Positions 10,701 to 21,299 of a DNA stretch of 64,000 nucleotides are shown here, one piece after another. Both the position numbers and the translations under genes were made by a program. A model generated the notes under the pieces. The model was given only the letters and a program-made list of their open reading frames with translations, ran no database searches and had not been told where the DNA came from. This DNA is from Actinernus sp. WN-2022 (Eukaryota; Cnidaria; Anthozoa; Actiniaria; Actinernidae). Within the stretch, counting starts at the first letter, position 1; the number at the start of each line of letters is the position of its first letter. The stretch covers positions 83,289,537 to 83,353,536 of the forward strand of contig JAOWCC010001589.1 in NCBI GenBank assembly GCA_030867875.1. The letters are read 5' to 3'.

Positions 10701-13700
10701 GTTGATTCAACTGAGGTAAGTATAAAATAACGTCATTAACAAGCGTTAAATGCATTAAATGCTCAAGATTACTGAAATATCCAAAACTGAGCTTAAATCG
10801 TGTCTTAAGATTCTTTGTAAACTGCTCGATAAAACCATGGCTAGTACTACACTCATACTACAAAACAACAAAAATCAAATGACAAGTAAAACAAACTGAG
10901 TTTTTTATGGGACCTGAAACTTGCATATACATGTATAGAGGCTGAACAAAGTAGGACCCAGCTACTGAACCACACATCGAATTGGAATTTTCATGTTTGT
11001 TTTTGTGAAGGGAGGAAAACTGGATAACCCGTAGAAGAATTCTCAGAGCATTGCTCTGATAGGGCGTCAGATACCAACAAACTCAACTCAAATGTGGCAC
11101 TGGGAATAGTCAACCCTTCCACGGTTTCTTTGAACTTTTGATATATGTATAACAGCAAAACAAATTTTTCGACTTTGCAGGCCTGTAACTTTGCTCCTAT
11201 TCAAGATATAACTCTCAAATTTGGGATTTTGACTAACTTCGAGGTGCTCTGTTCAGCAGTATCAATGGTTTTGCTGTTATATATACATATATATCAAAAG
11301 TTCAAAGAAACTGTGAAGGGTCTATTGAACCCAGGTCACAAAGGTCAGAGGTGAAGCACTTACCGTCTTGTGCCACCCAGGCTATCCAATATACATGAAT
11401 GCTGCCTTAGGGAAAGTTATTTTTAAATATTTAATATTTTCATAGTCCCCTTTCCATCTTTTCAACTTTTTGAACTCCCCACTGTAGCAGTGAAAAATCC
11501 CAGTGAAAATTTTCCAAGCCCCACCCCTTTAACTGCCCAAAATCTTTAAGAGCCCTGGCCCAAATAATGTAACTGGAGTTGAATGATGGAAGGCCAAGGC
11601 TGTTTAAGAGGCACTCTCAACCATGAACCCTCTGTTATTGTACATACATGTACGTGTACCATTGTTCTGTGAGCCTGCTTGTTACACCACCATTGTTCTG
11701 TGAGCCTGCTTGTTATGCCACCATTGTTCTGTGAGCCTGCTTGTTACACCACCATTGTTCTGTGAGCCTGCTTGTTGCACCACCATTGTTCTGTGAGCCT
11801 GCTTGTTATGCCACCATTGTTCTGTGAGCCTGCTTGTAATGCCACCATTGTTCTGTGAGCCTGCTTGTTACACCACCATTGTTCTGTGAGCCTGCTTGTT
11901 GCACCACCATTGCTCTGTGAGCCTGCTTGTTTTGTCACCATTGTTCTGTGAGCCTGCTTGTTTTGTCACCATTGTTCTGTGAGCCTGCTTGTTACACCAC
12001 CATTGTTCTGTGAGCCTGCTTGTTATACCACCATTGTTCTGTGAGCCTGCTTGTTACTCCACGATTGTTCTGTGAGCCTGCTTGTTACACCACCATTGTT
12101 CTGTGAGCCTGCTTGTTATGCCACCATTGTTCTGTGAGCCTGCTTGTTACACCACCATTGTTCTGTGAGCCTGCTTGTTGCACCACCATTGTTCTGTGTG
12201 CCTGCTTGTTATGCCACCATTGTTCTGTGAGCCTGCTAGTTACACCACCATTGTTTAGTGAGCCTGCTTGTTACACCACCATTGTTCTGTGAGCCTGCTT
12301 GTTGCACCACCATTGTTCTGTGAGCCTGCTTGTTATGCCACCATTGTTCTGTGAGCCTGCTTGTTACACCACCATTGTTCTGTGAGCCTGCTTGTTACAC
12401 CACCATTGTTCTTTGAGCCTGCTTGTTGCACTGCCATTGTTCTGTGAGCTTGCTTGTTACACCACCATTGTTCTGTTAGCCTGCTTGTTACACCACCATT
12501 GTTCTGTGAGCCTGCTTGTTATGTCACCATTGTTTAGTGAGCCTGCTTGTTGCACCACCATTGTTCTGTGGGCCTGCTTGTTATGCCACCATTGTTCTGT
12601 GAGCCTGCTTGTTGCACCACCATTGTTCTGTGAGCCTGCTTGTTACACCACCATTGTTCTGTGAGCCTGCTTGTTACACCACCATTGTTCTGTGAGCCTG
12701 CTTGTTATGCCACCATTGTTCTGTGAGCCTGCTTGTTACACCACCATTGTTCTGTGAGCCTGCTTGTTATGCCACCATTGTTCTGTAGGGCTCGAAATTG
12801 CATCCGACACTGGCGTAAATACGCCTAGATTTTTTCGTTTTACGCCTAACGTTTTCCACTTAGGCGTAAAATTACGCCTAGATCTTCTTACAAAGGTAAA
12901 AATTATCTGAAGACAAGTCTTATTTCCAAATCTCTAAAATTTCTGATTTAGAAAAAAAAAATACTACCATTTGCAAGCAAGCGTTAGTGTAAACTTTTTT
13001 GTCTGTTGTTTCAAGTTTGAAACGCATAGTTTACTAATTACGCGGCGACGTTTGGCGTGTGAAGTCTGAACTTTTAACCGCAAAATGTCAAAGTTTGACA
13101 GCTCCTGTTTATAGGTTTTGTCATGCAAAACATAGCCTTTTGTCATGCAAAACAAACTTGTTTTGCGCAGGAAAATAGTTTACATTACAAACTTGAAACA
13201 ACAGACAAAAAAGTTTACACTAAACGCTTGCTTGCAAATGGTAGTAAAATGCAAAAAAAAAATTTGTAGAAAGATGAGAAAAATTGTCTCTGCTTGCTGC
13301 TCTATTTGTCTCAAACACGGCGCGGTAGATCTGTTTTTAATAGCTGTTTTAATCTGTTTTAACTAATTAATGCACAATTATTTACGCCTAAACTTTGGAG
13401 AATTACGGCTAAAAAATTTAAGCTGGGCATAAAATTATGCCTCCTTTTTTTTCTTAATTTCGAGCCCTGTTCTGTGAGCCTGCTTGTTATGCCACCATTG
13501 TTTTGTGAGCCTGCTTGTTATGCCACCATTGTTCTGTGAGCCTGCTTGTTATGCCACCATTGTTCTGTGAGCCTGCTTGTTACACCACCATTGTTCTGTG
13601 AGCCTGCTTGTTACACCACCATTGTTCTGTGAGCCTGCTTGTTATACCACCATTGTTCTGTGAGCCTGCTTGTTTAACACCACCATTGTTCTGTGAGCCT

Positions 13701-16300
13701 GCTTGTTACACCACCATTGTTCTGTGAGCCTGCTTGTTGCACCACCATTGTTCTGTGAGCCTGCTTGTTACACCACCATTGTTCTGTGAGCCTGCTTTTT
13801 GCACTACCATTGTTCTGTGAGCCTGCTTGTTACACCACCATTGTTCTGTGAGCCTGCTTGTTATACCACCATTGTTCTGTGAGCCTGCTTGTTACACCAC
13901 CATTGTTCTGTGAGCCTGCTTTTTGCACTACCATTGTTCTGTGAGCTTGCTTGTTACACCACCATTGTTCTGTGAGCCTGCTTGTTACACCACCATTGTT
14001 CTGTGAGCCTGCTTGTTATGCCACCATTGTTCTGTGAGCCTGCTTGTTATGCCACCATTGTTCTGTGAACCTGCTTGTTACACCACCATTGTTCTGTGAG
14101 CCTGCTTGTTACACCACCATTGTTCTGTGAGCCTGCTTGTTACACCACCATTGTTCTGTGAGCCTGCTTGTTTATTATTTAATGCCACCATACAAATGTT
14201 CTGTGGGACTGCTAGCTATTCAAACTGTTTGAATCTATACATGTATGTATTTTCCATGAAGGAGAAAATGGCATACATGTACTTGGTGTGCAAAGCATCA
14301 TATAATGTAGTTGAGAGTGGCTCTTTTAAGTAATGAATATCTATAAACTAGGAAAAATGGCTTCAAAACAAATAAAAGCGAATACATGTAGGTATAGTTG
14401 TAGTAATATTTTTATTTTTTTACAATTTATTGTCATTTTGATATGTAGAATGAGCTTGGCATTATGGAGTTTATCCACAATTTTGTAGAGACATTGGACA
14501 AATACTTTGAAAGTGTGGTAAGTGAATTCACAAATGTAATCAATTAAAATTATTCCAAATTTGCCAAGGCCATGAATTAATATCATCTCCTCCCCTTCTC
14601 TAAGTAAATCCCCTTGTTTGCACTTGAATGTGGTAGCCCCAAGAGTGGTGCCACATCATAATTAAGATATATTTGGTCAATTTATATGAATTTAATGTTG
14701 GCACCAAAATGATCTGGGTATTAAGATCTGCTCAATAAAGGCATAAACATTCTACCCCCTCCTATATGTGATTCGTTTTTCTTTTTGCATTTTTAATGCA
14801 TTTTTTTTCAAAGCTTTAAAGTGCATACAAACCCTGGCTAATTATATTTCTGACGAAGAGACTAGAGGCCATAACCAAAGGATTCCGGAATAAAAAGTTT
14901 ATTTGATGTATTTGCCCAAACCTGTGGACCGAAATCAAGCGTGCAAGATTGCTTTACAAAATTGGCACTGGGTCTAGTTTGACGTCATCACCAGAACACT
15001 TTTGATGCGCCATTGCATGAAAGGCCTTGCAGAATAAAGCTCTCCGAAACGTTTATCGCAATATTATCATCTTTCTCAGTTATCTATTCAATTATTTTGC
15101 AAATATGCCAACGCTTTATGCCTGCAACGCTCTATGCCTGCAACGCTCTATACCCGCAAAGAGAGTTCTGTTGATGATCTCACATTTCATTCTCGTCCCA
15201 GTCCCCGAACGTACATGGAAATTAATCTAAATTTGGAAGTTTAGTCACTAAAAAATAATGAAAACAATTTTTTTATTTTTCAGTATTTTTTCCTACCTTT
15301 TAAGGTCTAACCTTAACTGGCCAGGGTTATGCACTTTAACTTTGTTGTTGTTTGTTGATGCAATCCATAAACTGCACTAATGCATGAGTACTTTTCAAAA
15401 TAATGGTATATATTATACCTGTCCAGGACATAGTCATTTGCCTTGGGGTTAAAGGTTAAAACATATGATTCAGTTTTAATTTTCCTTTGTTATTCTTTTG
15501 CAGTGTGAATTAGATGTATCCTTTCACTGTTAGCAAATTAATGAATACATTTTATCCGCCACTAAATATTCATATATTATAGACAACATCAATGGCTTGA
15601 AATGTTATATGAAATGCTGGCAGTACATGTACTGTTGTACATGTACATTATTTTGTGCTTTAATTGCCATGCACTCAAAAGGTAAGTGTGCTGTGTGTAA
15701 TTACAGTAATGCAGTGCAGTCCCCACCAAACCTGCCTTGAATATTTCTTTATTCCACGACTCAGGTTAAATTGGCAAGTGAAAGTTAATTTTTTACATTA
15801 GTGTTAAATACAATGTACATTTTTTCTGATTTAATACAGAACAATGTAGAATTAATGTAGATAACATCTTGGTGAAGCTAATATAAAGTGTACCGATGTT
15901 ACAAGTGTGGAAGGAGAAACTTAAGGTACTACTTTGTGAAAATTATTTCAGTCATGAATAATTACTGTAAATGTTATATCTTAAACATCATCTCGGAGAA
16001 AGACCATGATTATCTGTAGGCGCAGTCGTGCATGCACCCTAAATCATCAAGGCTTCCATAATTGGGCTATTTAGGTTCTCTGTCAACCCTCAAAAGTAAG
16101 GTATAGAAAACTATCAAAAAGCCAAGCAAGTTGTTACCTCTGCAATTGAGTTTCCTTGACTTCACATTAAACAGATAATGTTCAACATTGACAAAGTTCA
16201 CATGATGCTGGATGAGATGATCATGAATGGACACATAGTGGAGACAAACAAGTTACGCACCCTTGCACCAATCATGGAACTAGACAAAATTTCCCACTGA
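7742..16300 (+). CDS. AP4S1: AP-4 complex subunit sigma-1
   Basis: Five coding exons: 7742-7879, 10629-10715, 14449-14517, 15504-15515 and 16175-16300. All junctions are phase 0 and give 143 residues plus a stop, against about 144 in vertebrates. The start [20 protein letters not shown] is the signature N-terminus of AP sigma subunits. Later landmarks are [37 protein letters not shown] and [14 protein letters not shown]. The longin-like sigma subunit is part of the AP-4 heterotetramer with epsilon, beta-4 and mu-4, a coat for export of cargo from the trans-Golgi network. The fourth exon is only 12 nt (CELD) and is followed by a probable U12-type intron. Intron 1 is bounded by inverted repeats and intron 2 holds a minisatellite of about 2.5 kb with its insert. 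The reading frame is intact with no sign of decay. Confidence 0.93.
7882..8050 (+). repeat. GC-rich interspersed repeat at 5' end of AP4S1 intron 1
   Basis: It starts two or three bases after the exon 1 splice donor with TACCGATCAATTCGAAA, then CCATCCCCCCCCCGGGCAAC and repeated GGGGAATTTGA motifs. An inverted copy lies at 10377-10545 just before exon 2. Confidence 0.75.
8598..9033. mobile_element. Large palindromic (foldback) element
   Basis: The left arm 8598-8770 and right arm 8811-9033 are reverse complements over about 155 bp. Outer arms share CCATCCTCCCATTTTGTGTA and inner arms share GATTTAGCGCGCGCTCATAA. The right arm carries an extra 65-bp segment (8894-8958). It lies in AP4S1 intron 1 and has no coding content. 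Confidence 0.85.
10377..10545 (-). repeat. Inverted copy of the GC-rich repeat at 3' end of AP4S1 intron 1
   Basis: Reverse-complement relative of 7882-8050. It shares TCAAATGCCCGGGGGTTGCC and TTCGAATTGATCGGTAC and ends about 85 bp before exon 2. Confidence 0.75.
10917..11110 (-). mobile_element. SINE fragment (tail region)
   Basis: It resembles the non-tRNA body of the SINE at 20283-20492: CACACATCGAATTGGAATTT, then GTTTTTGTGAAGGGAGGAAA and ATACCAACAAACTCAACTCA. Related pieces occur near 30660-30715, 43800-43880, 51186-51230, 56840-56945 and 60240-60370, so the family is abundant here. Confidence 0.55.
11658..12786. repeat. 31-bp minisatellite, left block
   Basis: About 36 contiguous copies of a 31-bp unit (CCACCATTGTTCTGTGAGCC then TGCTTGTTACA), with most variation in the ACA/ATG/GCA trinucleotide. 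It lies in AP4S1 intron 2 and is the same array as 13468-14172, split by an insertion. There are no unique spacers between units, so it is not CRISPR-like. Confidence 0.95.
12787..13467. mobile_element. hAT-like non-autonomous DNA transposon
   Basis: A 681-bp insertion inside the 31-bp minisatellite. The ends are AGGGCTCGAAATT and its complement AATTTCGAGCCC(T). The 8-bp TGTTCTGT is present on both sides (12779-12786 and 13468-13475), whereas neighbouring intact units carry it once, so it is a target-site duplication. Subterminal ACGCCTA motifs recur. An internal inverted repeat (about 12966-13020 against 13187-13245) could fold into a long hairpin. No transposase is encoded. An 8-bp duplication with A/GGG-starting ends fits hAT. 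Confidence 0.85.
13468..14172. repeat. 31-bp minisatellite, right block
   Basis: About 22 further copies of the same 31-bp unit as 11658-12786. The array ends with a degenerate copy near 14180-14210, followed by ordinary intron sequence up to AP4S1 exon 3 at 14449. Confidence 0.95.
14815..15342. mobile_element. MITE-like element (family also at 45.1-45.5 kb)
   Basis: The ends read TTTAAAGTGCATAC and GGTTATGCACTTTAA with ACCCTGGC/GCCAGGGT just inside, so they are inverted. The body is the reverse complement of 45075-45505 (shared GAAAGGCCTTGCA and AGAATGAAACGTGACATCA-like blocks). A triplicated 16-bp motif (CAACGCTCTATGCCTG) near 15110-15160 occurs only in this copy. Confidence 0.65.
15504..15515 (+). 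other. AP4S1: AP4S1 12-nt microexon (CELD)
   Basis: TGTGAATTAGAT is flanked by a TTCTTTTGCAG acceptor and a GTATCCTTTC donor. It encodes Cys-Glu-Leu-Asp, the segment that must lie between the conserved helix ending YFESV and the following IMFNIDKVH in AP sigma subunits. Without it the protein would lose four conserved residues but stay in frame. Confidence 0.85.
15516..16174 (+). other. AP4S1: Probable U12-type (minor spliceosome) intron
   Basis: The donor GTATCCTTTC matches the U12 consensus RTATCCTTT exactly. Near the 3' end, TTTCCTTGACT matches the U12 branch-site consensus TTTTCCTTRACT. The presumed branch A at 16159 is 15 nt before the end of the AG acceptor, inside the usual 10-20 nt window. 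The other AP4S1 donors look U2-type (GTAATG, GTAAGT). Confidence 0.8.
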
Positions 16301-16789
16301 CCTGGTTTATCAAAAATAGGTGTACATTATTAAATTAATCATTAATATTCATTTTTTAGTGACAATCTCAATTTCGATTGGCTGAGAGTTGATTGGCTGA
16401 TCCTTGATATTGGCATGCATTAGTATTAAGGGGGGTAGTAGATACTTGTAAATTATTATCAAATACTTTTCTTTTGACTCCTTCCTTTCTTTCTTTATTT
16501 TCTTAAATCTACACCTAAGCCATATACATGTAAGCTAAGCACCTTCCTTCCCTCATCAATTTCGACATTGTAGTGGCCAACTCGAAAGCTTTGCTCCTTT
16601 GGCCACTACGCACCCTCCTCCTACAAAATCTTTATACCTTACAAAAAATAAATGTACATATTATACCTTACAAAAAATAAATGTACATATTTACCAAAAA
16701 ATATATTAAATAAGTGTGAATAAAATGAACTTGTAGTCTTCAGATTTTTAATATAGACTTTTTAACATCCGGTGTTTTGAACCTGATGA

Positions 16790-18290
16790 CAATGAAGAAT
16801 CATCCATAAATGATCTAACAAGCTGTTACACAAAGATCTTGATTGACGCATGTGAAAAAGCAGGGGCAACCAATAAGCACGGTAATAATAAGCAACCTAG
16901 TGGAGCAAACTCTAGTGGGTTTGATCTGGAAATTATAGGGGTTTATAACTCTTTCATCAGCGCTAATTAAGTAAACTATTTACATCTATTTTGAATCAGA
17001 GGCTACGACTATTTGAATGATTAATCATGGTATTTCGTAGAAAGAGCATTTAGGCTTTAGAAAAAGCATTCTGATGGGATTTTCATTTTAAAGGACCTCA
17101 TCGACAAATATGGTGAGAGTAAGCCTAAACGTAGGAAAATATGCTTTTCTCTTGTTTCGTAGATTTTAGAAAAGCATTTGACAGTGTCCCTAGACGAACA
17201 CTTTTCGAAAAACTAGAAAATACTGGCGTCGATGGTCATTTATTGTCAATTATAAAATCTATGTATCATGCATGAGACCGCTCAGCTGTTAAAATAGATG
17301 GCCTAATTACTGAAACATGTTATTGCCACACAGGAGTGAAACAAGGCTGTATGCTCAGCCCTACTCTTTTTAATCTGTTTTTAAGTGATCACCTCCCTGA
17401 CTTCATTAAACAGGCCAATGTTGATGATCCAATCTCAATAGTCTCCTATATGCCGACGACCTTCTACTAGTAGGCAAGAATGCGAAGGGTCTACAAACTC
17501 TTTTATCTAAGCTCGAGGATTACTCGCACTCGAATAGTCTTGCAGTTAATAAAGAGAAAACAAAAACTCTGATTTTTAATAATACAGGAAAGCGAATGAA
17601 TAATTATGCCTTTTATTATCATAATAAGAAGATTGACAATGTCAGGTGTTTTAAATACCTTTGTATTACATTTAGTGCGCTAAAGAAGTCGTCATCGAAA
17701 GCATTGTTTAAGTTGAAGAAAGAGATGGGTCCTTCTTTTAGTTATAATCCATGCCTTACGATCAAGCTTTTTGAGTCTCTAGTAAAACCAAGTCTACTAT
17801 ATGGAAGCGAAGTTTGGGGGACCGATAAGCCCGATGATATAAGAGAAGGTGTACATATTAAGTTTTGTAAGATGTTACTTGGGGTCGGAAAATATGCTAG
17901 CAACTCTGCCTGTCTAGCAGAACTTGAGAGATTTGCACTACATAATGATGCAAAATTCAGATGTATTAAATTTTGGTCCAGTCTAGCAAACCCAGATGCC
18001 CCACCCAAACTCTCGTGATATGTACTCTGACATGAAATCGTAAACCAAAAAAACTTTTTGGAGCACTAAAATCAAAGACATGCTAACCCAAATTGGTTTT
18101 GGAAATATCTGGTTGGACCAAGAGTTCAATGATGTCCACCTAACCTCGAACCTACAAAAAATTAAGCAAAGGATTAATTATATAGAATTTCAAGTCTGGC
18201 TGGTGGATCTACATAACGACAATACGACAATTTTGAGCTACAGCCCGATTTTAATGTCAATTTTAAGAATCAAACCGGGCTCCTAATGAA
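16790..18290 (+). mobile_element. Decayed non-LTR retrotransposon (RT)
   Basis: Plus-strand RT remains: DFRKAFDSVPR (motif A region, about 17165), GVKQGCMLSPTLFNLFL (motif B, about 17335) and YADDLLLVG (about 17448), the last reached only after a one-base frameshift. The longest open part (17596-18018) covers the RT thumb and C-terminus (LVKPSLLYGSEVWG). An internal stop and frameshifts make it non-functional. A linker-like segment lies near 16765-16880. It is a different family from the LINEs at 25.9 and 53.4 kb. Confidence 0.8.
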
Positions 18291-18308
18291 ATGCGGAACA
18301 CATCGCGA

Positions 18309-18465
18309 TACACCTGTTTCAAAAAAGGTTGATCAGAACGAAGAACTAACTACAAGCTTTGAACAATGGAGCTCTATTGTCTTTGAATCACTGAACCATA
18401 GAGCCCTTTGTTCAATGTTTGTAGTTTGTTCTTCGTAATGATCAACCTTTTTTGAAATAGGTGTA
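18309..18465. repeat. Palindromic MITE-like element
   Basis: The arms TACACCTGTTTCAAAAAAGG...ACTACAA and their complement (about 18410-18465) enclose a short centre containing a second small inverted repeat (AGAGCC/GGCTCT-like). No gene is visible from 18300 to 19250; 18540-18690 holds another weak inverted repeat (GACTTCTTCGGAGCAGCGATC). Confidence 0.7.
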
Positions 18466-19252
18466 TACGTAGAACATTCAATTTCTAGGTAACAATAACG
18501 TCAAAATAACAAATAAAGCAAGTTAGAGTTAATTTTTAACTCCTATGCGACAGTTGCGACTTCTTCGGAGCAGCGATCGCAAATGTGACGCACCCTGGCT
18601 CTGGTGAGTCCTCATTTTACCCACGAAAGCAATAACCAAAGTACTCGCACCTGGACCCAACGATCGCTGCTTCGAGGAAGTCGCATGGGACATCGGCACG
18701 TTGTAGGTTTTCGCGTGACAGGCTTTGAAAATTTCCATTTTCCTGTATTCGCCGTTGTGGATAAGATTTCTTTGACGTGAAGTAGTTCATGTGAGAACCG
18801 TTCTTCGTATTCGCGGTACTTTTGAGTCAACTGCCAACGATCTAGGGAGATTATTTGAGCGGAGTTCTCAAGGTATAGAAAAGTGTTCGCTATTAAATTT
18901 CCTCCATTGTTTTATTAAATAACCCATATCAAACTTCTCCCACTAAAAGTCAATATTTTACTCGAATTATTGCAATTAAAACACTTAGAGTTTCTATTTA
19001 ACACTAATTAGTGCAAATGAACCACAAGGTTTTCGTTTTGAATGACTTTTATTCAATTGGCTTTACAACCGGCCATTTGTTTTAGGTAAACATGTGGGCT
19101 CCCTGTGGCCCATTTCGTTTACTTTACGATATTTTCAAAGTTAGCTAAACAGCGATCAAACAGAGCTTGAGAATGATGTTTTTAACTGTTTTGGTTCCCA
19201 ATAAATAAATAAATAAATTCAGTATTTCTCATTACTGTGATTAGAGAGCCTA

Positions 19253-19387
19253 ATTGCTGGCTTTCACCTGACGTTATGTTGGTGCCTTAAACAATAGATT
19301 CCTCGTTAGCTTCTTTTGTTGGGACACCAACATGGCCGCCATGCCCTTTGTCATTTGAATCTCTGGGAATGAGTGAAAACCAGCAAT
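19253..19387. mobile_element. Short MITE with ATGGCGG-bearing arms, copy 1
   Basis: The terminal inverted repeat is ATTGCTGGCTTTCAC / GTGAAAACCAGCAAT. The body contains GACACCAACATGGCCGCCAT. It is homologous in inverse orientation to 42999-43144. Confidence 0.75.
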
Positions 19388-19637
19388 AGACCTGGCCAAG
19401 GGGTTATATTTCACCGATTACATTTACATACTTGTCACTACAGAACACGAAAATAGCAGTAATGAATGAAATCATAATCTTTGTGAACAAGGTCCGGGAC
19501 AAGGCCTTTTTGAAATGTGTAGTCAACAAACTGCGGTGCAAACTCGTAGCTCTTGATTTGATATCTCGCAGTTACCGCGTTCGATTGACCTTTAAGAAAA
19601 AGAATAGATGGAACATAGTCTCTGGAAATCACCTTCT

Positions 19638-20188
19638 CAAACTCATTAACAATTCATGAGATAGTCATCCAATGGAGGAACTGCATTTGGTCACATGCAT
19701 GGGTCTTGATACCCGGTGAAACCCTTCTTCGAAGCTTCGTCAGGTGGATGCATCTTGACATCCAATGAAACACCAGTTCCAAATGCACTAGTGTTTGATC
19801 AGATTTCCAACCCTAGTGATCAATATTTCTTAATTGTCATATTCATGAACCACTAACTAATTGCATACTGATAAACTACAAGTAAGGAGCGAAGAAGTAA
19901 AGAAATAAAGAATGACATAGAAAGAAAACGTCTGCCTCCACTGGAGTTCGAACCTCGACCCTTCAGACTGCCATCAAAAAAGAATAATAAGCCATCTATT
20001 GAATAATTAGATACAACAGTCAAACGGTACACAATACTTTCTAATGAAGTTTGAAAAGAAGCGTATGTAAATTGTCGGTTTTGCATTCGCATGAGAAGTA
20101 ATTTCAAACACTCATTGTTCATGTTTCATCAGGGGATTCCAAATATTTGGAACCCCTGATGAAACACTACAATTCGTGTTTGAAATAG
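19638..20188 (-). mobile_element. Hairpin plus tRNA-like element, copy 1
   Basis: Reverse-complement copy of 28765-29380, about 551 bp. It begins CAAACTCATTAA and ends CGTGTTTGAAATAG. It includes a near-perfect hairpin (TTTCATCAGGGG... about 20125-20165) and a B-box-like GGAGTTCGAACCTC. The left flank is TTCT and the right flank TACT, so the 4-bp target duplication has decayed or is uncertain. Confidence 0.75.
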
Positions 20189-20282
20189 TACTTCAACCAC
20201 AACCTTCAACCACATTTTGCACTGTAATCTACAAGTGCTCGCTGACATATGATATTCAGGACATATTTAAAACTCTGAATTT

Positions 20283-20492
20283 CTAACGGGATCTGAAACA
20301 ACCATAGGGGCTGATCAAAGTCAGGACTCGGCTAATCCACAGATCGAATTGGAATTCATTGGCGTGTTGGTTTTTGTGGAGGGAGGAAAACCGGAGAAAA
20401 ACCCTCGGAGTCGAGGGCAACGGATCGAACCTGGGCCACAGAGACGGTTGAGAGGCGAAGCCCTGAACCACTGCGCCAGTCCGGCTCCCTGG
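20283..20492 (-). mobile_element. tRNA-derived SINE
   Basis: Read on the minus strand, the head is tRNA-like: A box TGGCGCAGTGG and B box GGTTCGATCC at suitable spacing, inside AGCCGGAC...GTTGCCC. The tail carries the family motif GGGGCTGATCAAAG near 20308 on the plus strand, which recurs elsewhere in this window. Confidence 0.8.
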
Positions 20493-21299
20493 GATTCAGT
20501 GTTCCAGTAGCTGAAAGTTCCTGATCTGAGCGATTTGTAGTGCATGATCTTCTGTGTTTCGTTTCCTGGATTACGGTCAATCGAACGCACCCGGTGAAGG
20601 AAACGACTCAACAACCCGTTTTTTTTTTGTATTAAGCAGGTGCCTGGGCTCAACCTTTCACGGTTATCTTCATTCAACCAGATAATTATATCATGTCATT
20701 TCTCACGCCATAGTTAGTCTACACAAACAACACAAGTCCTCATTATATTATTCCTTGATTTTATTAACGCATTTAAATTTCAGTTGGTTTGTCGATGGAT
20801 CCATAACAACTAGAAAGGTGAGAAAACAGTTGGTCTTAAATATATTATATTTATCAGTGTTTTGAGCGAATAGAAAATTCTGCTTTGAACGTTGGTCAAT
20901 CTCATTCTGATACTGTGATATAATAAACCTGTTAAAATTATAATTATTAGAGTATGATTTAGTCGCATATCTGGTCCACTATTTAGGAAGCATGTTATTT
21001 TTTTTAATTCAAAGAGAACCTGGTTTAACAAATATAATAAGGAAGTTTTGGTAACCTAAAAACAAAATGGCGGACTCATTTCTCAGCGTTCTCGACCAAG
21101 TTCTCATCATTTGTTTCTATTTTCTATTTTCTAGAAAAAAAGTTCATCTTTAACGACTGCTTTCTTTGAGTTCTGCCGTTGATCACATCTCAAAATGCAG
21201 TCATTTCCCAATTCTGCTCTTAATACGACGAAGTGTATTTTAATCACGGGCCACCTTACGGGGAATCTCGAACTGTTATGAATCCCTTCATTTCATGAT

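Noticed and set aside
11658..14172. Regular 31-bp repeats as a possible CRISPR array
   Set aside because: Units are contiguous with no unique spacers, the host is eukaryotic and the array lies inside an intron.
19853..20122. Conserved small ORF shared with 28823-29041
   Set aside because: The two are copies of one mobile element; the frame differs in length and carries no known domain.
20321..20677. 118-codon minus-strand ORF
   Set aside because: Most of it overlaps the tRNA-derived SINE.
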